A stretch of 22,988 bases of DNA from the NCBI GenBank assembly GCA_019649035.1, contig BMAT01008301.1:191458-214445 (forward strand), given 5' to 3'. The position numbers and the translations under genes are program-made. Each line of letters opens with the position of its first letter. The stretch's first letter is position 1. Below, piece after piece: positions 9,201 to 19,630 of the stretch. The notes under the pieces were generated by a model, which was not told where the DNA came from, ran no database searches, and was given only the letters and a program-made list of their open reading frames with translations. This stretch comes from Elysia marginata. Its lineage: Eukaryota > Mollusca > Gastropoda > Plakobranchidae.

Positions 9201-11422
9201 TGTGTGCCTGTTGTTATTAATCATTTCTCATTTTGATCTATTCACATCTACAATCTTCTGAATATCACTTATTTTTCATCTAAACTTTTCCTTTTTAATA
9301 TATTAAATAAAAACTGAGCTGTGATCTTTTTACAAAACTTTATAATTATCTGAGAGCACCATCGAACTGTTTCTGTGTGCACTAGAGTCTAAAAAAGAAT
9401 TTAAGTTAAATAATTTGTCATACATAACATTTTGTTTTAATCTGTATGCTGTTACAAGAAACAAATAATTTTTTTTCTTTTATGCCACTGAAAATCAAGG
9501 TCTTTATTAAATTGGCAAACCTATAAACTTTTAACATAGAATTAAGTAAAGATTGACAATATATCTTTAAAAGTGGTAGATTGTGTTTATTTCAGATTTT
9601 TTAAATATATGGCCCGGTACGGGTAGTCATTTCATAATTTTGCTGGAGGTTTTTCTTTGTTTTTATTATGTTTTTTAAATTTATTTAGTAATTATTCAAA
9701 ATTGCTTAGGGTACCTATAGAGAAACATCTGTCTGCCGTGCCTATAAGTTGTACCATAGATCTAAGATGTTGCTAGCAGTACTTCCCTGTGAGCATACCC
9801 TCAAGATTAATTGCTAGTGTTATGTAGGTTCAGAAATGACATTTTGGTTGTAGTTGTTTAAATGGCTATTATGATTCAGTTGTTGAAAATAATCATCTCA
9901 TTTACTTAGGTGCTTTGTTGTAAATAGACTTTGAAAAAAGCATTAGTTGTATTTCCAGTTTTTTACTCAGGACAGATTCCAAGATGACATAATTCTGAGA
10001 CAGCATATCATGTTTTGTAGTGAATCTCATCAAGTGACAGTTCGATTGCTCTCTTTAGTGAGATGGTTTATCAGAAATGAAACCACCTATTGACTTGGTC
10101 AACTCACAGTTTGCCTTCATACATTTATATATATATTTCTCATGATCAAGCAAAGTTGCCTTTCTGTAGGAGGGCATATACTTAAAGTTAGAAAATACTG
10201 ATTTCAATTCCGCTTAGCATTGTATACGCACTGAAAGACATGCAGTCTTTTTTTGTAATTTGTCAACCCTGGCTTTGCATGTGATGTTCATTCCAATATA
10301 TGTGTGCTCAGTACAGCTTCAAGGGGGATTTTCTGTACCTGTGCATTACAGTTGGATGGTTACAGTAGAGTTTAAAACCTGTACACACAAGTTACTGTGT
10401 GCACACACAATATTCATGTTGCAAATGCCATGAATATTAGCGGTTTATGACCACATTTTGTTGGACTAACTGTTGACAGAGACTCTGTATTTACAGATGA
10501 AATCCAGTGGGTTTTCAGTGTTGGCTTTGATTTCACAATCATTCTCCATATTGTTATATCTTATGTTTGTTTTGTTTTGCTTCATTTTTTTTTTGTCATG
10601 CACATCATATTTCATGTTAACATTGTAGCTAATTTGGAATTCATATTATACAAATGTTCTAATATAATGGCATTATTTGCTTAGTTTTGTTTAAAGGCTG
10701 TGCGTTATTAGACAGTATTTGATTCATCTTCTTTAACATTATTTATCTTTTGTTTTTTATTTTTGTTGTTTTGTATTATATTTGATGAAAGTCAGACAAA
10801 AAAATGATTAGAAGATGAGGCAGCATGAGAAGTGGTGTAAATGTAATATAGATAGAATTTTAGACCCTACAGATATATTATTAGCAACAAATTTTCAGGG
10901 CAAAATACAAAATCTTGAAACTGTTCCACAAAAGGTACAATTTAATTGATTTTAAAAGTTTTAGAATTTCTGTTGAAAGTGTGATCTGGATGCTCTTTAG
11001 GCTTTTTTTTCCTTGTACATTTTATTGTCACGAAGTTGTAGAGATCGATCGCTAATGAGGAATGTATATGAATTTGCCTGTGGTATTTCAAAATTTGGTA
11101 TCCATAAAGCGACCTTACAATAACAAGTCCAAATGTTTGAAAAAAAAAATAAACTTTGGCATCCTTTTTATTGTGGTTTGTGTTTCTTTCTTTTAAATAT
11201 AGTTTATTTTGAAATATTTAATTTCTGTACAATTTTCTTATGATTCAGGAGAAATCACCTTAAAATGACAAAAAATTTGTAGACTTTTAAAAAAAATTTT
11301 AATGTTTTGGGAGTCACAGACTAGAGGCAAAAAGGAACATATTCATGTGCTGTTGCTATGACTGAGAAAAAAAAAGCATTATGGCATGTATATATCGAGG
11401 TAACAGTCTTAAATAATCATAT
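9201..11422. other. Non-coding stretch, possible long 3' UTR of cyclin I
   Basis: No coding exon is supported on either strand. The sequence is AT-rich, with many T-runs, short AT dinucleotide tracts (for example near 10128) and a possible Pumilio recognition octamer TGTAAATA at 9919-9926. Whether it is transcribed depends on use of the distal poly(A) signal at 11148. Confidence 0.4.
11148..11153 (+). terminator. Distal candidate poly(A) signal
   Basis: AATAAA in an A-rich run is followed about 20 bases later by TTGTGGTTTGTGTTTCTTTC (11171-11190), a strong GU/U-rich downstream element. If used by the cyclin I transcript it would produce a 3' UTR of about 2.65 kb. A candidate Pumilio site (TGTAAATA, 9919-9926) would lie only in this long form. 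Confidence 0.35.
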
Positions 11423-11488
11423 GTTTGATGTTTTAATTTGAGAAAATGCCTTTTAAATTTTTGCTTTTCTCAAATTAAAACATCAAAC
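11423..11488. repeat. Perfect 24-bp stem hairpin
   Basis: Positions 11423-11446 (starting GTTTGATG) and 11465-11488 (ending CATCAAAC) are exact reverse complements over 24 bases, separated by an 18-nt loop. The 66-nt unit has the size of a small RNA hairpin, but the stem is AU-rich and perfectly paired, which fits an inverted-repeat remnant or a recent templated inversion as well as a microRNA precursor. The strand cannot be decided. Confidence 0.7.
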
Positions 11489-11566
11489 TAGCTTTTCTTT
11501 CTCAAAAATTTGAAATCAACAGTTTTATCATATTTCAACATAATATTAACAAATTTATGCCTTTTA

Positions 11567-11699
11567 CAGAGATCCCAAATTTCAGGTCATTTCGGTCATC
11601 CATTGTTTATTGCTCAACATGTGTAAATGCTACTTTTGCCAGATGTAATCTTTGGCTCATTTTCAGGATTTTTTTTTTCAAAATCATTTGGCATCCCTG
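11567..11699. mobile_element. Second short hAT-like element
   Basis: The right end CCAAATGATTTTG-like/GGCATCCCTG (ending at 11699) has the same terminal CATCCCTG as the element at 5864-6068. The left end, CAGAGATCCCAAAT at 11567, is an imperfect inverted copy (CAGGGATGCCAAAT expected). The element is 133 bp, T-rich and non-coding. CTTTTA precedes the left end and CTTTTCA follows the right end, a possible imperfect target duplication. It is probably an older, decayed relative of the intron 3 element. Confidence 0.45.
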
Positions 11700-12000
11700 C
11701 TTTTCATATTTTGTTGTTCAGAAAAAGCATGACATATGCATTTAAAAAAAAATTAAAGCAGCAATGCCTTGAAGTGTGAAAATTGCCCTATCAGACTAAA
11801 CTTATTTATTTGGACCAGTTGCAAGACATGTAATTTTTAACATGACTAACAGAATGGGTAGGAATTGGAGGTCCCAATGAAATCTTGTTTACATTTTGTC
11901 AGTAGTATTATTTAATTTTGCTGTCTAATTAGTCTAAATGGATCTAAATATCTCTAGTCATGCTTGTACATCAGGAAACAAAAGTTTATTACAAAATAGA

Positions 12001-12095
12001 ATACCCTACATAATCCAAGTTTACAAAGAAAACTGCTTGTATTATCCAGCTCTTTCACCACACATGCAGTTGTTCTAATTACAAATGAAAGAAAA
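12001..12095. repeat. Dispersed repeat, copy 1
   Basis: Shares 27 identical bases (12008-12034) with 13542-13568, followed by further similarity (TGCAGTTG, then ACAAATGAAAGAAA) up to about 12095. The two copies lie 1.5 kb apart in the same orientation. No terminal inverted repeats are evident and the family is not recognised. Confidence 0.65.
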
Positions 12096-12702
12096 TAAAC
12101 TACACTGAGCTAATACTGGTAGAGTAGTAGGCTCTCATGACTCAGTTTTAACACTGTAATATGTACTGCCCAAACACAGCTGCATACAGTTGACCACACC
12201 TAAAACGGCTAAACTAAAAAGAATTCATTGCTTCTTTTTTCGTTGTTATCAAACACTTCATAAACCGAAATCCTTGGCTGCCAAACTATGGCTAAACCGA
12301 AACAAAAATACATGTATCCATAATGGGCCTGTCATCAGGGAAAATTTTTTTTGACAATGTCGCTCTTTCTCTCGATCTTAAAGTTGTAAGAAAGCTGTGC
12401 CCTCTTCCAGTAGGGCTATTAGCCACCAGTGTCACTAGTTCTACGTCTGTGTAATGCGCATGGCACACACATTAGGTGTGCGAAACCCTTCTTTCTCTTT
12501 CACTGAGTCTCGACTTAGTAACTGTGGAGCGAGGCAAGCATTTTTGCATCACAGGATATTTTACTGTAGGCATATGGTCCAGCATTGCTAGATTAATGTA
12601 CAGTTTTTTATTGTCACAGCCTAGCATGTGCATAAAGGGAATTGAGAGGCAATTGCAAGGAGACATCTCAAAACAAAGAGTTTGCGTCTGTGGTTGTTGC
12701 AA

Positions 12703-12795
12703 GCTAAACAGGTGATTTGTTTGAATAAATGGAAAGTGTGCGGCCAGGTGTGGTCCAGGCATGCTAAACAAGCAATTTGTTCGATTTGAATAAAT
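12703..12795. repeat. Two diverged direct repeat units about 60 bp apart
   Basis: The unit GCTAAACAGGTGATTTGTTT followed by GAATAAAT begins at 12703. It recurs from 12763 as GCTAAACAAGCAATTTGTTC with a small insertion before GAATAAAT. This looks like an old local duplication. No function is apparent. Confidence 0.6.
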
Positions 12796-13533
12796 TTAAA
12801 CTAGGCTTTAAGTAGGCTGTGGTAATGAGTTTTTGTAAAGAAAAGGCTGTTTCAACTTGGATATTAAGCCTAGAGTAAGATCTAGATTGAGCTCTAGCTG
12901 ACTCATGGGCAGTCTCTGTAGAGCAGTAATGAAGGCTACTAAAGATGTAAAACTCTCTTTGCTCTAACGTTTGCGCACCAAACAAACTTGTAGAAATGTT
13001 TTATTTGTCCATTTTGTTTAATTTTTTTTTAAGATTAAAATTGATAATAGGATAGAAATATGTACCATAAACTGCAGTGGTGGCTAATCATTTACACTGC
13101 AGTGTTAAAAGGAATAATGCGGTCTGTTGCAGTTTAAGTGTATAGCATTACTAGGACCTTGAACTTGAGCCTAGATCCAGACCTTATAAATAGACAGCAA
13201 ACCACTTGAAACATTTTCTGCCCTATCACTGTATCAGTGTTCAAAGTTCGATTCTTTGGATTAGTCCGAACATGAAAGCTGTGGGTGATATTATGATAGA
13301 AATGAGGAACCCAAATTTGTTTGTGGAAAACAGATTATGAATGCATTTTATTTTTACGTCTGATTGTTTGTTTTTCCATGAACCAGCCTTGTCTACAGCT
13401 GAACAGGAACAATTAATAAAAGTTTTGTCAGAGAGTGGTTTCATTCCAAGAATTTGCCTGAGCAGTAATTTTCTTTTAAATGGAGAGAATAAAGAGTGTT
13501 ATAAAGAAAGAAGTGAGAATGTTACGGGCATGT

Positions 13534-13637
13534 AACACCCCACATAATCCAAGTTTACAAAGAAAACTATATGCTGTACAGCTGTTTCACTGCACAATTA
13601 TGCAGTTGCTTTAACTACTTTAACAAATGAAAGAAAT
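13534..13637. repeat. Dispersed repeat, copy 2
   Basis: The partner of 12001-12095. The 27-base identical core is at 13542-13568, followed by a diverged middle and then TGCAGTTG and ACAAATGAAAGAAA again. The copy contains small insertions relative to copy 1. Confidence 0.65.
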
Positions 13638-14419
13638 CTTAAATATAACTAATTGGATCTGGTGCTGCTTTAATTTTTATGTTTAAAACGAACTGAAAAT
13701 TGAACCCTCTAAAATTTCAGGCTAAATATGTTCTACTGTACTTGTTTAAATTAAAATTATGTGCATGGTACAATTCACTGCATACTACTACTAGCAATAC
13801 AAGCAGTGGTTGCATTTGTGTTAAAACAATTTGGAGAAGTTGTCGATTTTTTTGCTCTGGAATGTGTATCATATATATAAAATATAACACTGGGCAGTGC
13901 AGGGTTTATCTTTTAAGCATCACATATAATTTTTTGCATCATAATTTCCCTAGGTTTATATATATTTTAAAAAATTAACTTCCTGTTTACACAGCCGATG
14001 GCTCTTCTATGGACTAATCCACCAAGTTATGCCTTAACGTCTTCAACCCTGTCCAGAAAGTCTATTTTATTACACTTACACTACAGTTACACAGCCAGAT
14101 GTGGGACTAGACTCCAGGAGGGCCCTTCTACATTTTCTGGCACACTTGAAAATGTTGACTATTTCAAAATGAGAAATATATTGTACAATTACAAAAAAAA
14201 AACGTTGCTGTTTTCTGGCATGGAATCTAAGCAATAAAGTCACCAGTGTACAAACCAGCCTGGATACCTTTTTAAATACCCCCCAAGAAAAAAAATTACA
14301 CTTCGAACTACACAAAATTTGAATTTTTAGTATTTATTCCAAAAGAGGGTCATCTGAAAATCCATCCCCTTAAATTCTCTTTTGGCCTTTCCTTATAGTT
14401 ATGACAGTGAGAGGATTAA

Positions 14420-14545
14420 CCCAAGACCCGCGCCAAGCCACTATATTGGCTTTGATTTGAGGAGTTTACCAGTGCGGCAAGCCACTATTTTGGCTTTGAG
14501 CATTCCGCCCGAGTCCCGCGCCGAGCCAATATATTGGCTTCAGAG
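14420..14545. repeat. Tandem repeat with 44-bp period, each unit a palindrome
   Basis: Three palindromic cores sit exactly 44 bases apart: AAGCCA-N6-TGGCTT at 14435-14452 and 14479-14496, and GAGCCA-N6-TGGCTT at 14523-14540. The third contains the perfect 16-bp palindrome AGCCAATATATTGGCT (14524-14539). Each core is preceded by GCGCC or GCGGC, and the first and third by CCC(A/G)AG(A/T)CCC. The block is clearly more GC-rich than its surroundings. The constant spacing with drifting linkers suggests an old short satellite or the internal array of a transposon. Confidence 0.75.
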
Positions 14546-15700
14546 TTCGCCTTACTTTTAACTTACATTTCGCACCCCCTTGTCATACTAGATAGCTGGG
14601 AACAGGGAACTAACCCCTTACAACATCAATCAATAAATACAGGGAAAATTTTCCCTGATTTGCCGCCTCATGGTGTGATTACAACCGATTTCACTAACCC
14701 GAGAGTCCACGAGGGAAAGGGGCTGATGTGGTACAAAGAGGTGTCAAATTTCGCATATCTATACCAAAAAAGTCTAGCTAGGATGGTTTGGTAGGCCGTG
14801 GTTTCGTGATTTTGACACCTTCTGAGTAATTGACGTATCATAAGCCCACCCAGAAGATCCAAAACGCTCATACAGGTGGAGGGGGCGTCGACCAGAGGAG
14901 GTCTCAACGCCTGGTTGTGGTCATTTGGCCTGTTACGTATTAGCCACCTGTCATATGTGTAACCAGGTCCAGCCTCCTGTCAATCAGTGTTATGAAAGTT
15001 CTCCCCAATTTATCCAGAGTGAAATTATAAAACTTTCCCGGTGCTAGCATGCTTTGTAGAGAAAGAGGACTGGGGCGGTGGGTTGGAGGGGTAGCTTTTC
15101 GCGTGTGTGTTAGAGGACTGTTACATTTCAAAGGTATTAGTGTAAACAATAGTCTGACTGATTTGCGAACGTTGAACAAGGCAGTTCACCGACCCAGTTG
15201 TTCCGATTTCAAGATTAGCAAACCAGTTTCATGACAGTGTTATTTTTTACACTTAATTGAAAATTTATAAAAATAAATAAGTTATCGGTAACCAATGCTT
15301 CCTGTAAAATTGGGGGGAGGTGGGGTAAAGAGGGTGATTGAAGAAAAGGATGTGTGGTCAGAAATACAAATATTTTAAATTACTCTAAAAATAAGACAAA
15401 TATTGAAGAATTTAGAACAATGCCGTTAACCTCAGAAAACCCCTCAATGTCTGATCCAAACCCAACTCTTCACATCCATTTACCTGTGCCAGCCTGAGGC
15501 CAGCAGTCAGGCGTAACGGTCCACTGCACCCGCGGATTAGGGGTTAAGAGAGAGGTGTCAAATAGACCCTTCAGCATGTGACTCAGGTGAGCAGGCCAAA
15601 AGTGTTTGTATGAGAAGAGTTTAGAGGACATTTCACAATTTTCATTTAAATCTGCATACGTTAATATTGTAATTGTATCAGGAAACAAGTTATTATCAAG
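14546..15700. other. GC-richer repeat-like intergenic block
   Basis: The block is more GC-rich than the neighbouring DNA, without a supported gene. It contains a perfect 16-bp palindrome AGGGAAAATTTTCCCT at 14641-14656 and a foldback at 14739-14820. The word GAGGTGTCAAAT occurs twice (about 14738 and 15551). Base composition and the inverted repeats suggest inserted mobile DNA, but no family could be named and no boundaries could be fixed. Confidence 0.35.
14739..14820. repeat. Foldback of 82 nt with nested stems
   Basis: AGGTGTCAAA at 14739-14748 pairs perfectly with TTTGACACCT at 14811-14820. Inside, TACCAAA (14762-14768) pairs with TTTGGTA (14787-14793), and the apex contains CTAGCTAG. 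The nested stems suggest a structured element or a small inverted-repeat transposon. Confidence 0.5.
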
Positions 15701-17726
15701 TTAAGTCATTAAGTTCTTTTTATTTTTAAAGTCCATATCAAGGTTTTTGTAAACAGTAAAGCAAGAGTTTTTGAGATACGCTAGTGCAGTTCACTTCAGT
15801 TAAAGTACTTGGGGCCAGTTAATTCAGTTCCAAATATGAGGATTTCAAATTCAATCTTATTTGACAAATACAAAAACGAGTTGTGAGTGTATATTATATA
15901 TATTCAAGTTAAGTGGACTCCTTTGTACTCATGTTGTCATTAAAAAAGGTTTTCATTGTAGTAAAATGACCAAAATAAAATATTAATTAAGACCGAAAAG
16001 TTTCCAAGTTTCCAAGCACTGCACTTTTCAGTTTGCTGGTTCAAAAAATAGAGGTAATATGGTTTGATCACTTTTTAAACTTTTGCCTTATTACTTGGAG
16101 TTCCAGGTAATGTTTGTTAACCAAAGCAATTTCTTCAATTTGTAATACTGGTAAAATTTTGAACTCTTGCCTTACAATGTGGAGGAATGTTTGTTAAAGC
16201 ATTTTTTTCAAATGTCAATATAAACTACTCTTGCTTTAAGGGTGATGATTATTACCCTTTGACCCAAACTCTGATAACTTTCCCAAGCATTGCCACTTTA
16301 AACTTAAAAGTCACAGCAATGTATTTGCCAAAGCATGTTTTGTTTGTTTGTTTTCAAATCTAAAAGCAAAACAAATAGTAAGTCACAAAAAAGCCCACAC
16401 AAAACGCTGCTTTTACTATGGTTTTAATGTGAGATTTTGATTCAAAATGAAATTAGAATGGAGTTCAAAAGAAAGATCATCATTGAGACATAGGGAGTTC
16501 AAAAGAAAGATCATCACTGAGACATAAGGAGTGTTTATTGTCCCATAAAATTCAACTGACATATTTCTTTTAAGTTATAGTGTTGAACAAAGTCATATTC
16601 TAAGTGAAGGCAAATGTATTCATTCTATTCAATTTTCTGATAAAACAAAATCTTTTAATCATATTCTTTGCAAAATTTGGTTCAATAGCATGTGTGTTGC
16701 AATATCACAAAACAAGCCAAGTTGCAGTGTGTGATGAGAATGATGGTGTTTTCATACCAGTCAACTTTTTATTTTCTTGGTGAATATTGAAAGTGGAAAA
16801 CATTTCCATATCCAATCATAATAACATCAAAATAATATTAATAGCTCAAAAAAGAATTTTCAATTAAAAAGTTGGCTGTGAACTCTTCAAATCCATCGTA
16901 ATTTGAAAACCTTTAATCATTTTTACTTTATTTTCACAAGAAAAGGTTCCCCTGATCCCTCAATATTTTCACCATCTATAACTTTAGTTTTTGAGGAGCT
17001 TTCTCACCATACCAAAATTCCACATCCCAGACTGCTTTTGTGATAACACTGCACATTTTCACAAAATCAAATTCATCTATTAAATATCTTATCTGATGGC
17101 ATTTCCTATACTAGCACAACTTTTCTGGCCTTATCCAGCACAAATAAGTAGTCTGCTTCAATAGATATTATTTCATTAGGTTTTCCTTTTCCTTTGAAAA
17201 AGTTTCCTTCATCAAAGGCATAAAAAACAACATCCAATTCTCAGCTGACTTAAGTATTAACACCAACTTAAATCTTAAGTCATTCAAGCCCGATTTCATT
17301 TTCAAAATCCACCTCAAATCTATTTGCCTTCCTCAGGACCCAAAATATTTTTATAACTGGTTGCAGCCAATTAAAAAACGAACAGTATAGAAGAAAAGCG
17401 AGAATAGAAATTATAGCTTAATGTGGGAAATATTGACCAGACCAAATAAGAAAGGATGGAGGCAGTCTGTTACTCTCGCTCTCTTTGCACCACTCATAGG
17501 ACTCTTTTTAATTGGTTGACAACTCTCTGTCTCTTCATATCATTTCTTCTATTTCATCTTTGGCAAATCTTTCTTTACACTGACTAAAGTTATCTAGGAG
17601 GCCTACAATATTTTTATATATTTTCATTTTAAAAAATTCCATCAGAAGATGTACGTATGTAGTTGCAAGAGGGCAATGGAAATCCCATCAACTTATGTTC
17701 TATATAAAAGCATAATGTACGCCATC
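15701..17726. other. Gene-free intergenic stretch
   Basis: AT-rich sequence without supported exons. It contains a 34-bp tandem duplication at 16461-16531. A minus-strand frame around 16940-17345 looks superficially coding-like but has as many stops as chance predicts. Confidence 0.4.
16461..16531. repeat. Tandem duplication of a 34-bp unit
   Basis: GAGTTCAAAAGAAAGATCAT starts both 16461 and 16495. The two 34-bp units differ at only two positions, followed by a third partial GAG. This is a young local duplication with no evident role. Confidence 0.85.
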
Positions 17727-18310
17727 TTAACTCTCTTCCTTCCCAACTCTTTTAGGAGTTGATATAAATCTGACACTCTACTTGTTGTACTGTATTTTTA
17801 GCATGCGCAACTTTTGAGAGTTCTGAGTGTCATATATCATTTTGATGGGCTTTGATGTGAAATAATTATTATGCATTAAATCACATCACATTACACAATT
17901 TGACCTACTTTTGTCACTAAAAATAGACATCACACCATAAAATCTGATGATAAAAAAAAATTCATTATGAACAATTTTTACTTTGGTGCAAATCAAATAT
18001 TTGTAACTTTAAAAATCTCATTGTTGATTTATAGCCATTTTTTTTAACATGGACAATAATTTTTACCATGTTAACTACATACAAGATGGCAGCAGGCTGA
18101 TAACGAAGATACGAAGTTTTTGGGTTCAATAACTTGATACAAAATTAAATCAAAATATGCTTCTGTTAATTTCTAGAGATATGTTTAGCTTTTATTATTC
18201 ATAGGAAAAAGTTTCCACTTTCATTCAATAAAAAAACGTTTATTTATTAACTAACGATATAATCTATAACTTGTGATCCAAATACATAGAAAAGGAAGGA
18301 AAAGAATTAA
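17727..18310. mobile_element. TTAA-flanked MITE, copy B
   Basis: The 584-bp relative of copy A (7424-7957) is in the same orientation, flanked by TTAA at 17727-17730 and 18307-18310. Its left end reads CTCTCTTCCTTCC and its right end GGAAGGAAAAGAA, an inverted repeat with two or three differences. Shared internal blocks include TAGCATGCGCAAC/TAGCAAGCGCAAC, GGCAGCAGGCT/GGCGGCAGGCT and TTTAGCTTTTATTATTCATA. It has no coding capacity. Its right TTAA directly abuts a long hairpin. Confidence 0.75.
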
Positions 18311-18421
18311 TTGGGAATGAGAATAGAGCACAAAATTATCGTTCTTGCCTGCAAGCAATTGACTTCAAAGAGGGAGTTTGCAGACAGGAACGATAACTTG
18401 CGCTCTAATCTCATTCCCAAT
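18310..18421. repeat. Long imperfect hairpin of about 112 nt
   Basis: Arms 18310-18354 and 18378-18421 are inverted repeats of 44-45 nt with about six differences and one bulge (ends ATTGGGAATGAGA and TCTCATTCCCAAT), separated by a 23-nt loop. The ends are perfectly paired for 13 bases and the mismatches lie inside, as in a microRNA precursor or a foldback MITE. The left arm begins at the last base of the TTAA that closes MITE copy B. Confidence 0.75.
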
Positions 18422-19597
18422 AGCTAGCATCATTATTTTCAATACCTCCTTATTTTTAATTGCATAGCATTTACTCCACTGTGCCAATAGTATTTGTAAC
18501 CTCTCTTGCTGTTTTTAGACATGTAAATGTTTCTTTGACAATTGTGTCATACATGAGCCTTTGTCAAAATATGGCTTTTTATCATAGTTTTGGTCCAAAA
18601 TTAGAGACCTCTAGAAATATTTACATAAGTCTAGCTTAGTTTTTAGTATTTTTTACTTTTCTTATAACTTTTTCTGCTTCTTTCGAACTCAACCATAGAA
18701 TAAATAGGACAGCGTGTATATGAAATTCATCAAAGCTAGTTTTGACAAGCGAAAACTTTGCTCAGATTTTACAAGTTTTACTTTATAATTGTACAGCCAA
18801 TCACGCCTGTCACATATAATTTAAACATCTGACCACTTTTTACTTGCTACATATAGAGACTTACTGAAAAGGTTAACACACAAGATTCTTCTGCCTTCCA
18901 TCTCATTACAAAAAGTAAAAAAATAAAAGGTAAAATTAGAACTTACACAACTTATACAGCTTGCGCACTTCCACCAGAAAAAAATCAATAAAAATGCATA
19001 ACTTATTTACAAGAACATAAAACCATACAAAACACCTAAGCTCCACTAAATTTCATGTATGAAAATCTCCTTTCACTACCTCAAGGTATAAGATCAAAAT
19101 TTTCAAAACAGTTGAAGGGACCATACGGAAACAAACATTAGTCACAACAAATTTTTTAAAGTGAAAACGGTTTCTTACATCCTATTTGCTAAGCACTTTC
19201 TCAATTATTTTATGCCTTTATTTTTCAAAACCTTGCTATCATTGAAATTCTTCAAAATGCAAAGTTGACAGTGCAAATGGCTTGAGCATGGCCTACTTGG
19301 AATGTGACTATTGTTTTACTTCTTTAAAAAATCTTCACCTGACTTTTTCCTTTAAGTAACGTAAATAAGTCTGAAATTATGTTGAAACCCTCCATTATAA
19401 TTTTTTCATGAAGACTTTAATATATGAGACTATCATGTTTTCATAGCATATAAATAACCCTGATTCCTATAACAGGCTCAAGCTTTGAAAGCATTCATTC
19501 CAATCAGAGGCATTTCATTTTCCCCATATTATAAAAAATGAAATTCATGTACAAATGTTATGAACAAACTTTTTACATCAACAGCGAGGGTACAGAT
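18422..19597 (-). other. Probable 3' UTR and flank of the PDS5-like gene
   Basis: This stretch lies downstream of the minus-strand stop at 19598-19600 and holds no supported exon. On the minus strand AATAAA occurs at 19217-19222, about 375 bases after the stop, and is a candidate poly(A) signal. The downstream context is only moderately U/GU-rich, so the transcript end is uncertain. Confidence 0.4.
19217..19222 (-). terminator. Candidate poly(A) signal of the PDS5-like gene
   Basis: Minus-strand AATAAA (plus-strand TTTATT) about 375 bases beyond the stop codon. It is the first clear canonical hexamer after the coding end. The downstream element is weak. Confidence 0.35.
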
Positions 19598-19630
19598 TTA
19601 CTTTCGTCGGGCTCTTATCTTTCTCTTGAC
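19598..19630 (-). CDS. PDS5: PDS5-like gene, terminal coding exon (10 residues plus stop)
   Basis: After a strong acceptor (ATCTTTTCAG) the frame encodes VKRKIRARRK followed by TAA (19600-19598). The phase 0 junction follows DEDEGNN directly. The very basic end matches the style of PDS5 C-termini and may serve as a nuclear localisation or nucleic-acid contact segment (inference). Because only 33 coding bases are present, the call depends on the acceptor and on frame continuity. Confidence 0.6.
   Translation of the reverse strand, partial: VKRKIRARRK

Larger units (their letters stand above)
11700..14419. other. Gene-free intergenic stretch
   Basis: Apart from the repeats listed separately and a 12-bp palindrome (ACACTGCAGTGT near 13096), nothing is recognised. 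Open frames here (for example 12472-12771, 13341-13535 and 13998-14237) overlap on opposite strands, lack recognisable domains or splice contexts, and look like chance frames in AT-rich DNA. Confidence 0.45.

Noticed and set aside
13341-13535. Plus-strand frame with a helix-like stretch (STAEQEQLIKVLSESGF)
   Set aside because: An AG acceptor is present but no GT donor at the end of the plausible segment, and it matches no known family; treated as chance.
14534-14907. Open frames on both strands in the GC-richer block
   Set aside because: They overlap palindromes and repeat-like sequence on both strands and show no domain; probably a by-product of higher GC content.
15470-15688. Minus-strand 72-codon frame
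   Set aside because: No recognised domain, and it covers a patch sharing a word with the repeat-like block at 14738; more likely mobile DNA than a gene.
16940-17345. Minus-strand frame that reads like degraded coding sequence, with an open 44-codon stretch at 17109-17240
   Set aside because: About nine stops in some 145 codons is what AT-rich random sequence gives, the longest open stretch is unremarkable, and no domain is recognised. The coding look comes from the purine-rich minus strand.
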